A DNA stretch of 64,000 nt from Maribellus sediminis (GTDB lineage: Bacteria > Bacteroidota > Bacteroidia > Bacteroidales > Prolixibacteraceae): contig NZ_WXUB01000002.1 in NCBI RefSeq assembly GCF_011799805.1, positions 434,001-498,000 of the forward strand, written 5' to 3'. Made by a program: the position numbers and the translations under genes. Positions 6,954-18,100 of the stretch are shown here, one piece after another (position 1 is the stretch's first letter; each line of letters starts with the position of its first letter). The notes beneath the pieces were generated by a model. That model saw nothing but the letters and a program-made list of their open reading frames with translations, was not told where the DNA came from and did not search any database.

Positions 6954-8228
6954 TTATTTACTTCCAGACTTGTTTTTCTGTATTTCATACTCAAACTGCT
7001 TCACGTGGTCTATGGCATCCTTATGAATGTATTCCAGAAACTGCCTCTCTGTGGAATGCTTAGTAATTTGCATCAGCAATGGGGTTGGGTACTTCCCATA
7101 ATAATTCGTGGCAAAACTCCGCCGCATAATATGACTGGATACCAGTTGCCATTTGGGGTACTCCCCCTTCTCCTTCCGGTTAGTTTTTGGATTATTCAGT
7201 TCGCCGTACTCCAGGCTCTTCAGTCCGGCTGCTTCTGCAACCTTTTTTATCAGTCGGTTAAAATGCTGATCCGATATTTTTGGTGGAAATTCACCATCAT
7301 ACTTATCTAATACCTCCCGAACCTCATCAAACAGAGGAATGTAGAGCTCCTTGCCGGTTTTCTCGTTCGACATATCTATCACTTCACTGCCTGATACAAC
7401 TTTTAGGTTCTCCTTAGTCAATCCCAATAAATCGGAAACTCTTTGTGCTGTATTACACCCAATAAGCAACCAATCCCGGGCTATTTTCTGAGAATCATCC
7501 AGCTTATCACACTTTTTGATCGTTTCCAATTCGTCGAGTGAGAGTATGGTCTTAATTTTTCGTTCTCCACTGTACACACCAATGTTTCTGACCTTTGGAT
7601 GGTTCTTTTTATCATCCTTATCGCCGGCGTATAAACACATGGTCTTTAGTGCCGCAATATATCCACCTGTTGTTGATGGTCCGAGCTTTTCTTCTTCTGT
7701 CAGATACTTATCAAATTCGATGGCGAACTTTGGAGACACATCTTTAATGTAATATTGTTTGGTATTGTGTTTTTCAAAGCCGGACAGCTTTTCTTTTAAA
7801 GTATGGTATTTCTGAATCGTGCGCTTGCTGACGCCTTTAATTTTCCCTTTTTGCGGCTTATAAGGTAAAACTGAGTCGATGTAGTGATCCAAGTATGTAA
7901 GTAACCGATCATCATCCGTAGCCTTGCGTATGCTGAAAAAAGTATCGACTACTTGGTCCAGCCACGCTTTATTTATTTCAATATCATCAAGTAGAGCCTG
8001 ATCATACTTATTATAAACCACCTCGCGGAGTTCGATCAGTTTGTTGCGCTTTCGTTTTTCAAGATCATCGTTAGGCTTGGGAAGACCATTTTTAGTATCC
8101 CAGTTACTTTTTGTGATGGTAAAACCAGTCTTTCTACGGAATACGCGTTCAACTCCATCCGATAAGCGAACATGGATCGCATAACGTTTATTTTTAAGTA
8201 AATTTATCTCGAAAGCAACAGTAGGCAT
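6954..8228 (-). CDS. Tyrosine recombinase / integrase
   Basis: 424 residues. There is a divergent N-terminal arm-binding part (residues 1-100), a SAM-like core-binding domain (about 105-205) and a catalytic domain (about 225-410). Catalytic residues can be placed: Arg263 in NTAQRVSDLLGL, His366 and Arg369 in SSHIMRRSF, His391 in ITKHSTERQ and the nucleophile Tyr400 in FLEYI. This is the Bacteroidota conjugative-transposon/phage type of integrase. It is the outermost gene of the element, with its 5' end facing the polysaccharide locus, so the attachment site is expected in the 250 bases upstream (8229-8478). That stretch contains a hairpin at 8433-8462 but no recognisable tRNA gene. Confidence 0.93.
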   Translation of the reverse strand: MPTVAFEINLLKNKRYAIHVRLSDGVERVFRRKTGFTITKSNWDTKNGLPKPNDDLEKRKRNKLIELREVVYNKYDQALLDDIEINKAWLDQVVDTFFSIRKATDDDRLLTYLDHYIDSVLPYKPQKGKIKGVSKRTIQKYHTLKEKLSGFEKHNTKQYYIKDVSPKFAIEFDKYLTEEEKLGPSTTGGYIAALKTMCLYAGDKDDKKNHPKVRNIGVYSGERKIKTILSLDELETIKKCDKLDDSQKIARDWLLIGCNTAQRVSDLLGLTKENLKVVSGSEVIDMSNEKTGKELYIPLFDEVREVLDKYDGEFPPKISDQHFNRLIKKVAEAAGLKSLEYGELNNPKTNRKEKGEYPKWQLVSSHIMRRSFATNYYGKYPTPLLMQITKHSTERQFLEYIHKDAIDHVKQFEYEIQKNKSGSK

Positions 8229-8432
8229 AATGTTCTACTTTCAAAAATTACCCCTTAAAAATATAAATATAATCTCAATATTACATCAATACTATTAAAT
8301 AAACTACAATATTATACAACAGATTGGCATTTTTAGAATTGGAGTGAGGCATGGAGAATATCAGTAAATACTGGGATTCAGGGGACTTCAGGAGTTCTTG
8401 AGATGGAGCTGCGCTGCTTCTTTACTGGGCAC

Positions 8433-8462
8433 AAAGGAGAGTCAAAAAGGCTCTCCTTTTTT
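8433..8462 (+). terminator. Rho-independent-type hairpin
   Basis: AAAGGAGAG and CTCTCCTTT pair perfectly, with two more pairs (one G-T) closing a five-base A loop, followed by T residues on the plus strand. The T tract fits plus-strand transcription better, although no plus-strand gene is visible here. In the minus direction it would end the truncated GH2 gene. It may be a chromosomal terminator left at the insertion junction. Confidence 0.6.
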
Positions 8463-8478
8463 ATTGTATACCAACCAC

Positions 8479-9020
<542 letters not shown>

Positions 9021-9051
9021 GTTCGTCGTCCAATTTTATTTGTAATTTATT

Positions 9052-10467
9052 TTAGTTTTTATTCGACAAATACTCTTTCAACTCTGCCGGATCTTTTACT
9101 CTTACCTCACGGTTATTCATCAAATCCTGGTGTATCATCCATGTAATCGTATCCCAGGTGTGTCCTTCCGTCCAAAGTGGATCCATTAATTCTTTTTCCC
9201 ATTCGCTTAATTTGGTTTCCAATTCATTAAGCTTTTCCGGGTTCTTATCTACCAGATTATTGGTTTCGCCAATATCTTCAGATAAGTTGTACATTACAGA
9301 AGGCAGTTGTTCAACACGTATTAATTTATAATCGTTAATTCTTGCAGCAGCTTTTTGGTCTTTTCGCCAAAACAATTCCGAATGCGGCTCCCCTTCTGTT
9401 TCCCCTGTCAAATAAGGCAGTAAGGAAACCCCATCAAGTCCTTCGCATTGTTCCAAAATACCGGCTGCATCTGCCGAAGTGGCAAAAATATCCATAGATG
9501 AACTCAAACCATCGAATTCTCTACCTCCCTTTAATTTTGAAGCCCAGGTAGCAAAAAAGGCCACACGAAGTCCGCCTTCGAATTCATTTCCCTTCCATCC
9601 TTTTAAGGGCAAACAGGATGATTGGTTATTATGCGCTCCGCCATTGTCGCTCAGAAAGAAGATTAATGTATTGTCCAACAGCTTTTCTTGTTCCAGCTTG
9701 TCAACAATATTACCAACCGCCCTGTCAAGCGCCCAGGTCATTGCGGCCAGTTGCTGACGCGGATGACCTTCAAACTTTTTCAAGTCCTCCTCAGCAGCTT
9801 CCATAGGTGTGTGCACAGCATTGGGAGCCCAGTAAATAAAAAAAGGATTGTCTTTATTCCGGTCGATAAAATCCACAGCTTTCTCGCCAAGCCGATCGGT
9901 TAAATAGCCATCGAATGTAACGTGTGTCGTATTTTCGGTAATGGCACGTGTGTTTCCTTCAACATCCTGTGTTGGATTTGGGAAATAACTTCTGCCTCCG
10001 GCCAAAAATCCCCAGTAATAGTCGAATCCCCGTTCGGTTGGCCGATATCCGGGTTTTGCCCCCAAATGCCATTTTCCAAATGCAGCAGTTGTGTAGCCTG
10101 CCTTTTTTAATGCAGCAGCAATTGTTTGCTCATTGGAATCTAGTACAGCACCATCTCCCGGATTACACTCAAAACCAAAGCGTTGCTGATAACGTCCGGT
10201 AATCAATCCGGCACGTGAAGGTCCGCAAACCGAAGCAGAAACATGTGCATCAGTAAATACCACGCCCCTGGAAGCCAGGTTATCGATATTTGGAGTTTGA
10301 AGATCTTCACATCCCATAAAACCAAAATCGGCGTAACCGGCATCATCCACTAGCATAACTATTATATTGGGTTTCCCGCTCTGATTCGTTTTACATGAGC
10401 TGGTTGTTAAAGCAGCTATAATCAATAAAAGCCAGATAGCTCGGCCTACAAAAATTTTAGTATTCAT
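9052..10467 (-). CDS. Sulfatase, family S1 (formylglycine type)
   Basis: 471 residues from the ATG at 10467. The frame is open to 10518, but the longer N-terminus precedes the hydrophobic leader, so the inner ATG is preferred. The leader ends TTSSCK, a possible though weak lipobox. The sulfatase core begins PNIIVMLVDDAGYADFG, with the metal-binding Asp pair. The catalytic signature is VCGPSRAGLITGR, whose Cys would be matured to formylglycine. FGKWHLG and the later FLSDNGG are the other family landmarks. Family knowledge: hydrolysis of sulfate esters from carbohydrates in the periplasm or on the outer membrane. It follows a second sulfatase and a GH43-like enzyme in one run, so it probably desulfates the same glycan. 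Confidence 0.93.
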   Translation of the reverse strand: MNTKIFVGRAIWLLLIIAALTTSSCKTNQSGKPNIIVMLVDDAGYADFGFMGCEDLQTPNIDNLASRGVVFTDAHVSASVCGPSRAGLITGRYQQRFGFECNPGDGAVLDSNEQTIAAALKKAGYTTAAFGKWHLGAKPGYRPTERGFDYYWGFLAGGRSYFPNPTQDVEGNTRAITENTTHVTFDGYLTDRLGEKAVDFIDRNKDNPFFIYWAPNAVHTPMEAAEEDLKKFEGHPRQQLAAMTWALDRAVGNIVDKLEQEKLLDNTLIFFLSDNGGAHNNQSSCLPLKGWKGNEFEGGLRVAFFATWASKLKGGREFDGLSSSMDIFATSADAAGILEQCEGLDGVSLLPYLTGETEGEPHSELFWRKDQKAAARINDYKLIRVEQLPSVMYNLSEDIGETNNLVDKNPEKLNELETKLSEWEKELMDPLWTEGHTWDTITWMIHQDLMNNREVRVKDPAELKEYLSNKN

Positions 10468-10544
10468 TGTCCTTATATTCCTATGAGTCTGATACTCATT
10501 AATTTCATTATTAGTCAAGGTGATATTCTTACCTTAAATTATCT

Positions 10545-12089
10545 CTACAGATGTTTTTCCGCTATTACCGAATAATCAATATAATTAGAATGTAATTTTT
10601 CACTCACCCAGGGATCCTGAGATAATTTCAGCCAGTAGCCGAGCTCCTCTCTCAACATCTGCTGATCTTCCGCAGGCAGCATATCGAATTCGAGATTTGC
10701 CTGTTGATAGGGATCACTCAAATTATCGAATAAGGTTATAGTGCCATCACCATATACTGTAAAAGTGTATTTATTTGTACGTAATCCCTTTTTATTGCCT
10801 TCTATTGAAATGAACGGAGTAGAGACAGGCCTATCCACCGTCCCGGTTTGATCATCTTTAATTGTGGTAGAATAATCTGTTCCAAGAACCTGTTCCGGAA
10901 TTAAATGATCCAAGCCCATTAAACCCAGAAATGTTGGATAAAGATCGGTGGTTCCTATAAGAAGATCATCGAGTTTGTGCTTTAAAACACCTTTGTAACG
11001 TATAATTAAAGGTACACCAAAAGCTTCCTCATATTCACAGTTTTTTTGCATTCTGTCGTGGCTGCCAAGCATCTCGCCATGGTCTGAAGTAAAAACAACC
11101 AATGTATTATCTCCCAATCCCAGTGAATCGAGTGTGTGAATAACCTTACCGATATATTTATCGGTTGAAGTTACATTGGCATAATAAACCCTGGCGTTCA
11201 AATCGGAAGCCTTATCTGTTCGGTTGGGTCGGTTAAAAAGTTGGTCGTGCGACATGTTTTCATATAGTTCGTACGATTCCTTTTCACAATCGGCTAATTT
11301 ATTGTATGGTGGATGCGGTGGGTTTAGCGACCAGGTGATACAAAAAGGTTTGTCTGAGTCACGTTGATTACGATTATTTTTAAGATAATCGATAATTGTC
11401 CGGGCCTCATGTTTTGATGAAAATTCCATGGACTTGTACATTTCACCGTCGCTTTTACCACCTACAGCATCCGGATCATTGGAATAAACATAGTGCTCAA
11501 AATGGTTGTCTTTCAGCACCTGATACCAGTATTCAACACTGTGCCTGTCAGGACCCGGCGGAATGTAGATGTCATATTTATTTGGCATCTCTCCACCGGG
11601 AGCTTCTGTCGTTCCAACATAATTGGCATCCTGGTCGAAAACGTTGGTTGGTTTAATCCAATGACACTTTCCAAAATAGGCCGTATTGTAGCCGTTATCA
11701 TACAGAACATCGGTAAAACATGCTAAATCTTCTTTAAGATCGGTATCAGAATTTAAATGGCAATTTTTCCAAATTCCATTTTGCATTGGGAAAGTACCAC
11801 TTAAGAGCATGGCCCGGTGAGGGCTACAAACCGGATGTGTGCTCATTGCCTGCGTAAAAACTACACCCTCCGCTGCAAGATTGTTCAAATTTGGAGTAAA
11901 TACCGGATCGCTGACACCATTTATAGCTCCCTTGTATTCGGGCAGCTGCCAAAACTCCATCGACTGCCTTCGATGTTCATCAGTGAAAATAATCAACAGA
12001 TTGGGTTGTTTTTGAGCTGACTTTTGAGCCTGGTTACATGCTGATAAAGTAATCAGCAATAGTAACAAGAAGGAACTTAGCTTATTCAT
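10545..12089 (-). CDS. Sulfatase, family S1, variant signature CSPHR
   Basis: 514 residues. It is a lipoprotein by its leader (LITLSAC, Cys18). The core begins NLLIIFTDEHRRQSMEFW, with an Asp-Glu in the place of the usual metal-binding Asp pair. The active-site signature is PVCSPHRAMLLSGTFPMQNG, with Cys88: Cys, Pro and Arg are kept but His replaces the usual Ser of C-X-P-S-R. FGKCHW and VVFTSDHGEMLGSH complete the family landmarks. This version resembles the arm of S1 that includes choline-sulfatase-like and several algal-glycan sulfatases (inference). It lies 12 bases after the GH43-like gene and 77 before the next sulfatase, so the three are probably one operon. Confidence 0.9.
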   Translation of the reverse strand: MNKLSSFLLLLLITLSACNQAQKSAQKQPNLLIIFTDEHRRQSMEFWQLPEYKGAINGVSDPVFTPNLNNLAAEGVVFTQAMSTHPVCSPHRAMLLSGTFPMQNGIWKNCHLNSDTDLKEDLACFTDVLYDNGYNTAYFGKCHWIKPTNVFDQDANYVGTTEAPGGEMPNKYDIYIPPGPDRHSVEYWYQVLKDNHFEHYVYSNDPDAVGGKSDGEMYKSMEFSSKHEARTIIDYLKNNRNQRDSDKPFCITWSLNPPHPPYNKLADCEKESYELYENMSHDQLFNRPNRTDKASDLNARVYYANVTSTDKYIGKVIHTLDSLGLGDNTLVVFTSDHGEMLGSHDRMQKNCEYEEAFGVPLIIRYKGVLKHKLDDLLIGTTDLYPTFLGLMGLDHLIPEQVLGTDYSTTIKDDQTGTVDRPVSTPFISIEGNKKGLRTNKYTFTVYGDGTITLFDNLSDPYQQANLEFDMLPAEDQQMLREELGYWLKLSQDPWVSEKLHSNYIDYSVIAEKHL

Positions 12090-12101
12090 TTTCCGAAATA
12101 T

Positions 12102-13115
12102 TTAGTGTCTTTTGCTTTCTGGTGTAAATATGCTTAGATCCCACTCGTCACGCCAGTGTATTTCCATCTTACCCTCCTCTGTAATCGTAATGGGTAAAAA
12201 TACATATTCCGACTTTGGACTGCCACCACCATTCCATCTGTCGCCCATGTATAAAAAGGCATCTTTATAACCGGTGATTTTAAAAATAAAACAGGGTTGC
12301 GAGTTAAAAGAGTTGTTACCGGCATCTCCAATAAACGGACTTCCCTGGCTGGTGTATGGCCCCATAATCGATGATGCTGTATAATACGTTCCCGGATTGG
12401 GTGTCCATCCTGAACACTGGCTTGTTAAAAGATAATAGGTTCCGTCCTTTTTCAAAATACCAGGCCCTTCACAATGAGCTTCAATGTCCACATCGTTGGT
12501 TGTTGTACTCAGATAATCTTCAGATAATTCAACCATTCTGATTGTTAGGTTTACATGATCAGCGGCATAACCAATGTAAGCCTTTTTTGTATCCGGCTCG
12601 AAATACATACCGATATCTCGCGACTCATGACCATTCGGACGGTAATGATCCTGAAGGACAAAAGGCCCTGTAGGACTGTCGCTAATGGCAATACCCAGTT
12701 CTGCAATGCCATAACCCCGACCATTCAGAGTACCATCGTAATGAAACCACATGACGTATCTTTTGTTGACTTCATCGTAAACAACTTTAGGACGTTCGAA
12801 AACCTGAATATCTCCTTTTTCAATTACAACTCCCTCTTTTTTCCAATTGTACAGGTCGGTTGATGAGTAACAGGATGCCCCCCTGGGTTGCCCACGGTGT
12901 TCACCATACCAGTAAAAAGTTTTTAAATGCTCAACATAAAGGATGTTCCCTCCATGACAGTCAATGTGCACTCCATCCGTATCCAACCATTCGCCTCCGG
13001 GTTTAAAAGAGGTATATTTTTGCTGCTCCTGGGAACGGGCAGGAATTATCGCTGTACTTACAATAATTACGAGTGCGAAAAGCTTTAACGCAAAAAGTGA
13101 TACTATTTCTTTCAT
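12102..13115 (-). CDS. GH43-like glycosidase (subfamily 24/34 type, possible exo-galactanase)
   Basis: 337 residues with a signal peptide ending near ARSQ (residue 29). The five-bladed propeller landmarks of GH43 are visible: DTDGVHIDCHGGNILY (Asp47 region), TFYWYGE, DLYNWKKEG, ERPKVVYDE, the ESRDIGMYFEPDTKKAYIGY blade (Asp167) and CEGPGILKKDGTYYLLTS with the presumed acid Glu216. This arrangement, especially HGG, WYGE and SRD, is that of the GH43 groups related to exo-beta-1,3-galactanases rather than the arabinanases. I infer activity on a galactan side or main chain. It is the first gene of the sulfatase operon; the region upstream holds an apparent gene remnant and the SusCD terminator. 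Confidence 0.8.
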   Translation of the reverse strand: MKEIVSLFALKLFALVIIVSTAIIPARSQEQQKYTSFKPGGEWLDTDGVHIDCHGGNILYVEHLKTFYWYGEHRGQPRGASCYSSTDLYNWKKEGVVIEKGDIQVFERPKVVYDEVNKRYVMWFHYDGTLNGRGYGIAELGIAISDSPTGPFVLQDHYRPNGHESRDIGMYFEPDTKKAYIGYAADHVNLTIRMVELSEDYLSTTTNDVDIEAHCEGPGILKKDGTYYLLTSQCSGWTPNPGTYYTASSIMGPYTSQGSPFIGDAGNNSFNSQPCFIFKITGYKDAFLYMGDRWNGGGSPKSEYVFLPITITEEGKMEIHWRDEWDLSIFTPESKRH

Positions 13116-13157
13116 TTGATTTTTGTGTAATTTAATTTCGGTTTATAGTTCATTGTT

Positions 13158-13313
13158 TTATAACGACTGATTCTCCCCCAAAAAGAAGAAAGTTACTGGT
13201 TCAAACTTTCCGTGTATCCGGCTGTATCCAATCCAACCACCTCCATTGGTCCAATTTGGTGTTTGAAGCTTTGATTCCCGCGTATTGAGTTTCTCTATCA
13301 ATTGAATTTTTGC
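13158..13313 (-). pseudogene. Possible C-terminal remnant of a lost gene
   Basis: Part of the 517-base gap between GH43 and SusD. The frame is open for 51 codons between stops and reads like the end of a secreted protein (TPNWTNGGGWIGYSR, then KFEPVTFFFLGENQSL before the stop). There is no ATG. It may be what remains of a deleted gene upstream of GH43, or chance. I do not recognise the family. Confidence 0.3.
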
Positions 13314-13531
13314 TTAATCAGCTTAGGAGATATCATCTGGAAAAGTTGGAATTACAACAATAGAAACAAGTTGAATAAATATATTACTTTTCAAATTGGT
13401 TCCTTTGTTAATGACCTGAGACCACCTATAATGACAAGTCGCTAATTATCAGAATATTAACACCTGAATTTTGGATTATATAAAGATTGTCTCTTCATAA
13501 CACTTTACCAAACTCAATAAAACCCGACGAA

Positions 13532-13576
13532 AAAACATTTTGGGAATGATCTAAACGATCAAACCCAAAGTGTTTT
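13532..13576 (-). terminator. Rho-independent terminator of the SusC-SusD operon
   Basis: AAAACATTTTGGG (13532-13544) pairs over 13 bases with CCCAAAGTGTTTT (13564-13576), with one G-T pair, and a small inner stem lies in the loop. On the minus strand the hairpin is followed by a T run. It is 57 bases beyond the SusD stop and separates SusCD from the GH43/sulfatase genes, which therefore need their own promoter in 13116-13531; I could not place one. Confidence 0.8.
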
Positions 13577-13632
13577 CTCATTCATTAGCTATTCATTATA
13601 CAATGACTAAATAAGCAGGTCGAAACTGAACA

Positions 13633-15123
13633 CTAATTGTATCCCGGGTTTTGCACTAAATTAGGATTGTTATCCATTTGAGCTTGAGGTATTGGATACA
13701 AATTCATATAGTCTTTTGCAGGCCATCCTCTTTCAATGGCATTAGAAACAAACTTACCATGCCTAATAAGGTCGTCCCTTCTGGCTTGTTCCGTGTAAAG
13801 CTCTCTACCACGTTCTGCTAATAAAAAGTCCCTTAAGGATTCTTTATTTGGGTAATCACCTAATGCAATTGGTGTCGCTTTAGCTCGGTTCCTTACTTGA
13901 TTAATAAGGTCGATAGCTTCTTGAGTAGGGCCATTTAATTCATTTAATGCCTCAGCTCTTGTCAACATAATATCTGCCAAACGTATTAGAGGAATATCAT
14001 TTCCATGTTGCGTATTCACAGCTGCAGGATCAGGAACATATTTAAAACTGCGTGCATTATCCAGAGCAACTCCGGTTACAGGATCTCTAAGCATGTATTG
14101 TACCTCAGTAGTATTATTTGGAATATACTCTGTAAGGAAGAGTTTTCTTCTCTCATCTTGTAGTTCAAAAGTTTCAACAAATGCAGTATAGGTTCTAAAT
14201 TGAGCTCCGTAATTAGTCCAGTTAGGCAATACCCTATATCTCTGTGGAAAAGCATGTGGCATGTATATGTTCACTTGATTAGATCCCACTTTGCATTCGG
14301 TTCTTAAAATAAACTCATTATTATTTTCACCTTCAATGGAAAATAGTTTTGTATAATCTGGGTATAGTGTGTAACCTAAGCCCAAAACAGTATTCGCAGC
14401 ATCTGCGGCTTTTTGCCATTCTTTATTGCTTAGATAAAATTTGCATAAAGCAGCATATGCATTTCCTTTGTTTGCTCTACTACTATAACCTCCGGCAGCT
14501 AATGTCGATGCTGCAAACTGGAGATCTGCTTCTACATAAGCCCTGTACTCCGCTTCTGTAGCTCTGGGGCTTGTTTTACCAATCGCTTCAATCTCATCTA
14601 AACTAGCATCAGCAGGAATTTCGATAATAGGTGTTGGCCCAAAAAAGCCGTGTAGGTAAAAATAACTATACCCTCGAATAAAACGACATTCAGCTACTAT
14701 TTTATCAATCACATCCTGATCGGTAGAACTTAAGGTTTTAGTAACATTTATAACATTATTTGCTCTTGATATAGCCTGGTACATCTGATTCCAAAGACCA
14801 TCTATATATGGTAATCCAGAATTCCAGTTAAATTCTTGCACTGGTTTCAATTGAGTTGCAAGCCCCCCATCGGTTTCAAAAGAAATATCTGTAACAAATT
14901 CACTCAAAATGTAATAATAATTTCTGGCTTCAAATCCAGTTACGGTTGACCCGGAATAAACACCTGTTAACAAGGCATCAATACCTTCCTGGGTTGCCAG
15001 AAAACTATCCGGATCATATTCTGTATATACCTCTTCTTCCAAGAAGTTTGTGCAACTAAAATTTGATAATAACAATACCGTAAATACTATCAAAAAGTTG
15101 TTCTTTAAAATATATTTTTTCAT
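13633..15123 (-). CDS. susD: SusD/RagB family glycan-binding lipoprotein
   Basis: 496 residues. The signal peptide ends in a lipobox (SNFSC, Cys24), followed by TNFLEEEVYTEYDPDSFLAT, the usual SusD start. Mid-protein helices fit the family's TPR-like scaffold (ECRFIRGYSYFYLHGFFGPT, LCKFYLSNKEWQKAADAANT), as does the C-terminal LIRLADIMLTRAEALNEL and the final PIPQAQMDNNPNLVQNPGYN. Family knowledge: surface-exposed lid on the SusC pore that binds oligosaccharides. It starts 12 bases downstream of the SusC stop, and the pair ends at a strong terminator. It is regulated presumably by the adjacent hybrid two-component system. Confidence 0.95.
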   Translation of the reverse strand: MKKYILKNNFLIVFTVLLLSNFSCTNFLEEEVYTEYDPDSFLATQEGIDALLTGVYSGSTVTGFEARNYYYILSEFVTDISFETDGGLATQLKPVQEFNWNSGLPYIDGLWNQMYQAISRANNVINVTKTLSSTDQDVIDKIVAECRFIRGYSYFYLHGFFGPTPIIEIPADASLDEIEAIGKTSPRATEAEYRAYVEADLQFAASTLAAGGYSSRANKGNAYAALCKFYLSNKEWQKAADAANTVLGLGYTLYPDYTKLFSIEGENNNEFILRTECKVGSNQVNIYMPHAFPQRYRVLPNWTNYGAQFRTYTAFVETFELQDERRKLFLTEYIPNNTTEVQYMLRDPVTGVALDNARSFKYVPDPAAVNTQHGNDIPLIRLADIMLTRAEALNELNGPTQEAIDLINQVRNRAKATPIALGDYPNKESLRDFLLAERGRELYTEQARRDDLIRHGKFVSNAIERGWPAKDYMNLYPIPQAQMDNNPNLVQNPGYN

Positions 15124-15135
15124 AATTTTTACTTT

Positions 15136-18100
15136 TTAGAATTTAATATTCAATCCCAACCTATAAGTCCGTGCGAGAGGATAACCATTATACGCTTTTG
15201 ATTCCAGACTATCTCCAAAAATGCTATTTTCCGGGTCATAACCAAGATAATCGGTCCATGTAACAAGATTTTCACCTGCAATATAGATGCTTAAATCTGA
15301 AAACCAATTAGTATTGTTTACTGGTACTCTATAAGTCAGCGTCACATTTTTTATCCGCACATAAGAAACATCTACAACATCCAATGAATTAATTACTTGC
15401 TGTCCTCCATAGAGTGAGAAATTTTGACCGGAAGGAATACTGGTATTTGGATTGTCTGGTGTCCATCGATCAAAATAAAAAGTGGAAAAAGTATTGCCAT
15501 AAAGATTTTGTGGATAAATGGTTTCCGCAATGTATGAATCAAATGTTTCAGCTCCCTGAGAACCGTTGATAAACACATCCAGCGTAAAATTTTTATAGCT
15601 AAACTCATTACGGAGTCCAAATGTATAATCCGGAAATGGAGAGCCTAAAATGGTTCTATCGTCTGCATTAATTTTACCATCGGGTACACCATCCGGACCG
15701 CTAATGTCTCTAAAACGTGGCATGCCAGGTTGAAAATTATCTGCAGGAGTTGGAGAATTTGCGATATCATCCCCCTCCTGGAAAAGACCATCTATGATAT
15801 ACCCATAATATGACCGGAGTGCTGCTCCTTCTTTTACAACCCAATAAGTCCCTCCATTATTGAAAGCATAACCTCCCAGTAATTCCTGTTGGAACTCAGG
15901 TAAACTGGTCACTTCATTTTTAAGATAAGACAAATTTAACGACGTACTCCATTTAAAATCACCCGTAAAATTTATGGTGTTTAAAGAAAAGTCGATACCA
16001 GAATTTGTTACTTCTCCAATATTGGTTCTTACACTTGTAAAACCTACCACAGAAGGTAGTGGTTTATTAAATAATTGATCCCTTGTTATCCTTTTAAAAT
16101 AATCTATTGAACCATTAATGCGGTTATTAACAAATCCATAATCCAATCCGATGTTGATTTCTGAAGTTGTTTCCCATGTTAAATTTGGATTAGCTAAACG
16201 TGGTGGTACAACACCCTGTGCAATAACATCTCCAAAAACTGAGTTTCCTCCCGGTACTAAAGTTGTTCTGGTTTCAAAGTTATTAATACCTTGATTACCT
16301 AACTGTCCATAACCCGCTCTTAATTTCAAGTCGTATATCCATTCAGTATCTATTAAAAATTCTTCATTAGAGATACGCCATCCTAAAGAGGCAGAAGGAA
16401 AGTATGCATATTTGTTGCCTTTAGCAAAACGAGAAGAGCCATCAACCCTTAATGTTGCTGTCAAAAGATACCTATCATCATATCCATAAGTTAAACGTCC
16501 TAAAAAACCGTTAAGCTGGTTTACAGTTCTACTGCTAGATACATTGTCACCTAATTCACCATCACCACTCTGTAATGCATTAGTTTCTAAGACATCTGAA
16601 AGAAATCCTCTTGCACTGGCACCAACATTTCTTGAATCAAATTTTTCCCAGGTGGCTCCACCTAAAATAGAAAAATCATGTGTTTCGTTAAAGTTCTTTT
16701 CATATTTTAACAAGGTTTCAACCAACCAATGGGTAGATTCACCAGCATTAATGTTAGCGACGCCGCCAGCACCTAAACCACCTAATGTTAATCTATTAGT
16801 ATACCTATCACGGCGGCTATTATTGTCTTGTGCTGCCAGGTTAAGCGTGGCTGTTAAATTGTCAATAATTTCGTAATCTGCTTTTAAAAACGAATAAAAT
16901 CTTCTATACACAGTTACATCAGATTGACCCACAATTTGTGTATACGGAGTATCTGTATTATTGTAAGAATCAATATAATAACGCCCTGTTTCTGGATCGA
17001 TACCAGTAGGAACTGCGGGAGACATTCTTAACGCAGCCTGAAACAACCCTGAGTCTGCCGTTGGATTATTAAGACTACTTGTTGTTTGATGGGTATAATT
17101 AACCCCAAAATTCACAGTAAGGCGTTCAATAGGTTTTGAAGTAATATTACTCCTTAAATTATATTTTTTAGTATCTGAGCCCAAAACAATACCATCCTGA
17201 TCAAAATAATTCACGCCAAAATAATAGGTGCTGCCATTATCAGCACCACCAGAAATTCCTATTTGATGGTTTTGCAAATATGCCTTTCTTGTGATTTCTT
17301 TTTGCCAGTCTGTACCCTGACCTGCATTAGCTATATCACTGTCACTATATGCTGCCGCTCTATTAGCCCAATCCAATCGTAAGTTAACAAATTCCATATA
17401 ATCCTTTGCACCTAAAACATCAATTAAATTCTCTGGTTCTTGAATTCCGGCATACGCACTGTAGGTAAATACTGGTTTTCCTACCTTTCCTCTTTTAGTG
17501 GTAATAAGAACTACACCATTAGCTGCGCGTGTTCCATAAATAGAAGAAGCAGAAGCATCTTTTAAAACCTCGATACTTTCAATATCACCCGGACTTAAAG
17601 AAGATGGCGCTACGCCCGGAATACCATCAACTACATACAAAACGGCATTACTACTGTTAATAGAGCCTGCCCCTCTAATCCTTATTGAAGGACTAGCTCC
17701 CGGAGCCGAGCTGGTTTGGCGTACAACAACACCGGCTGCTGTACCTTTAAGCAATTCTATGGCATTCGAGTTTGCCCCAGGTGTAAAGTCTTCTTCTTTA
17801 ACCGTTACAACAGATCCGGTAAGATCTTTCCTTTTCTGGGTACCATACCCTACAGCCACCACTTCCTCAATTCCAATTGTTTCTGCAACCATGCTAACGT
17901 TAATACTGGTTTTACCTGATACAGTAATTTCCTGAGTTTTCATGCCCACAAAAGAGAATACAAGTGTGCCTTCCTCCGGAACATTGGAGATTGAGAAGTT
18001 ACCTTCATTGTTGGTAATGGCGCCGTTGACAGTGCCTTTAACCAGAACGGTTACACCTGGAAGCAGTTGCCCGTTTTCATCGGTAACAGTCCCGGTGATA

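Noticed and set aside
8229-8470. tRNA or tmRNA gene as integration site
   Set aside because: I looked for a 3' CCA end, T-loop pattern and acceptor pairing on both strands and found none.
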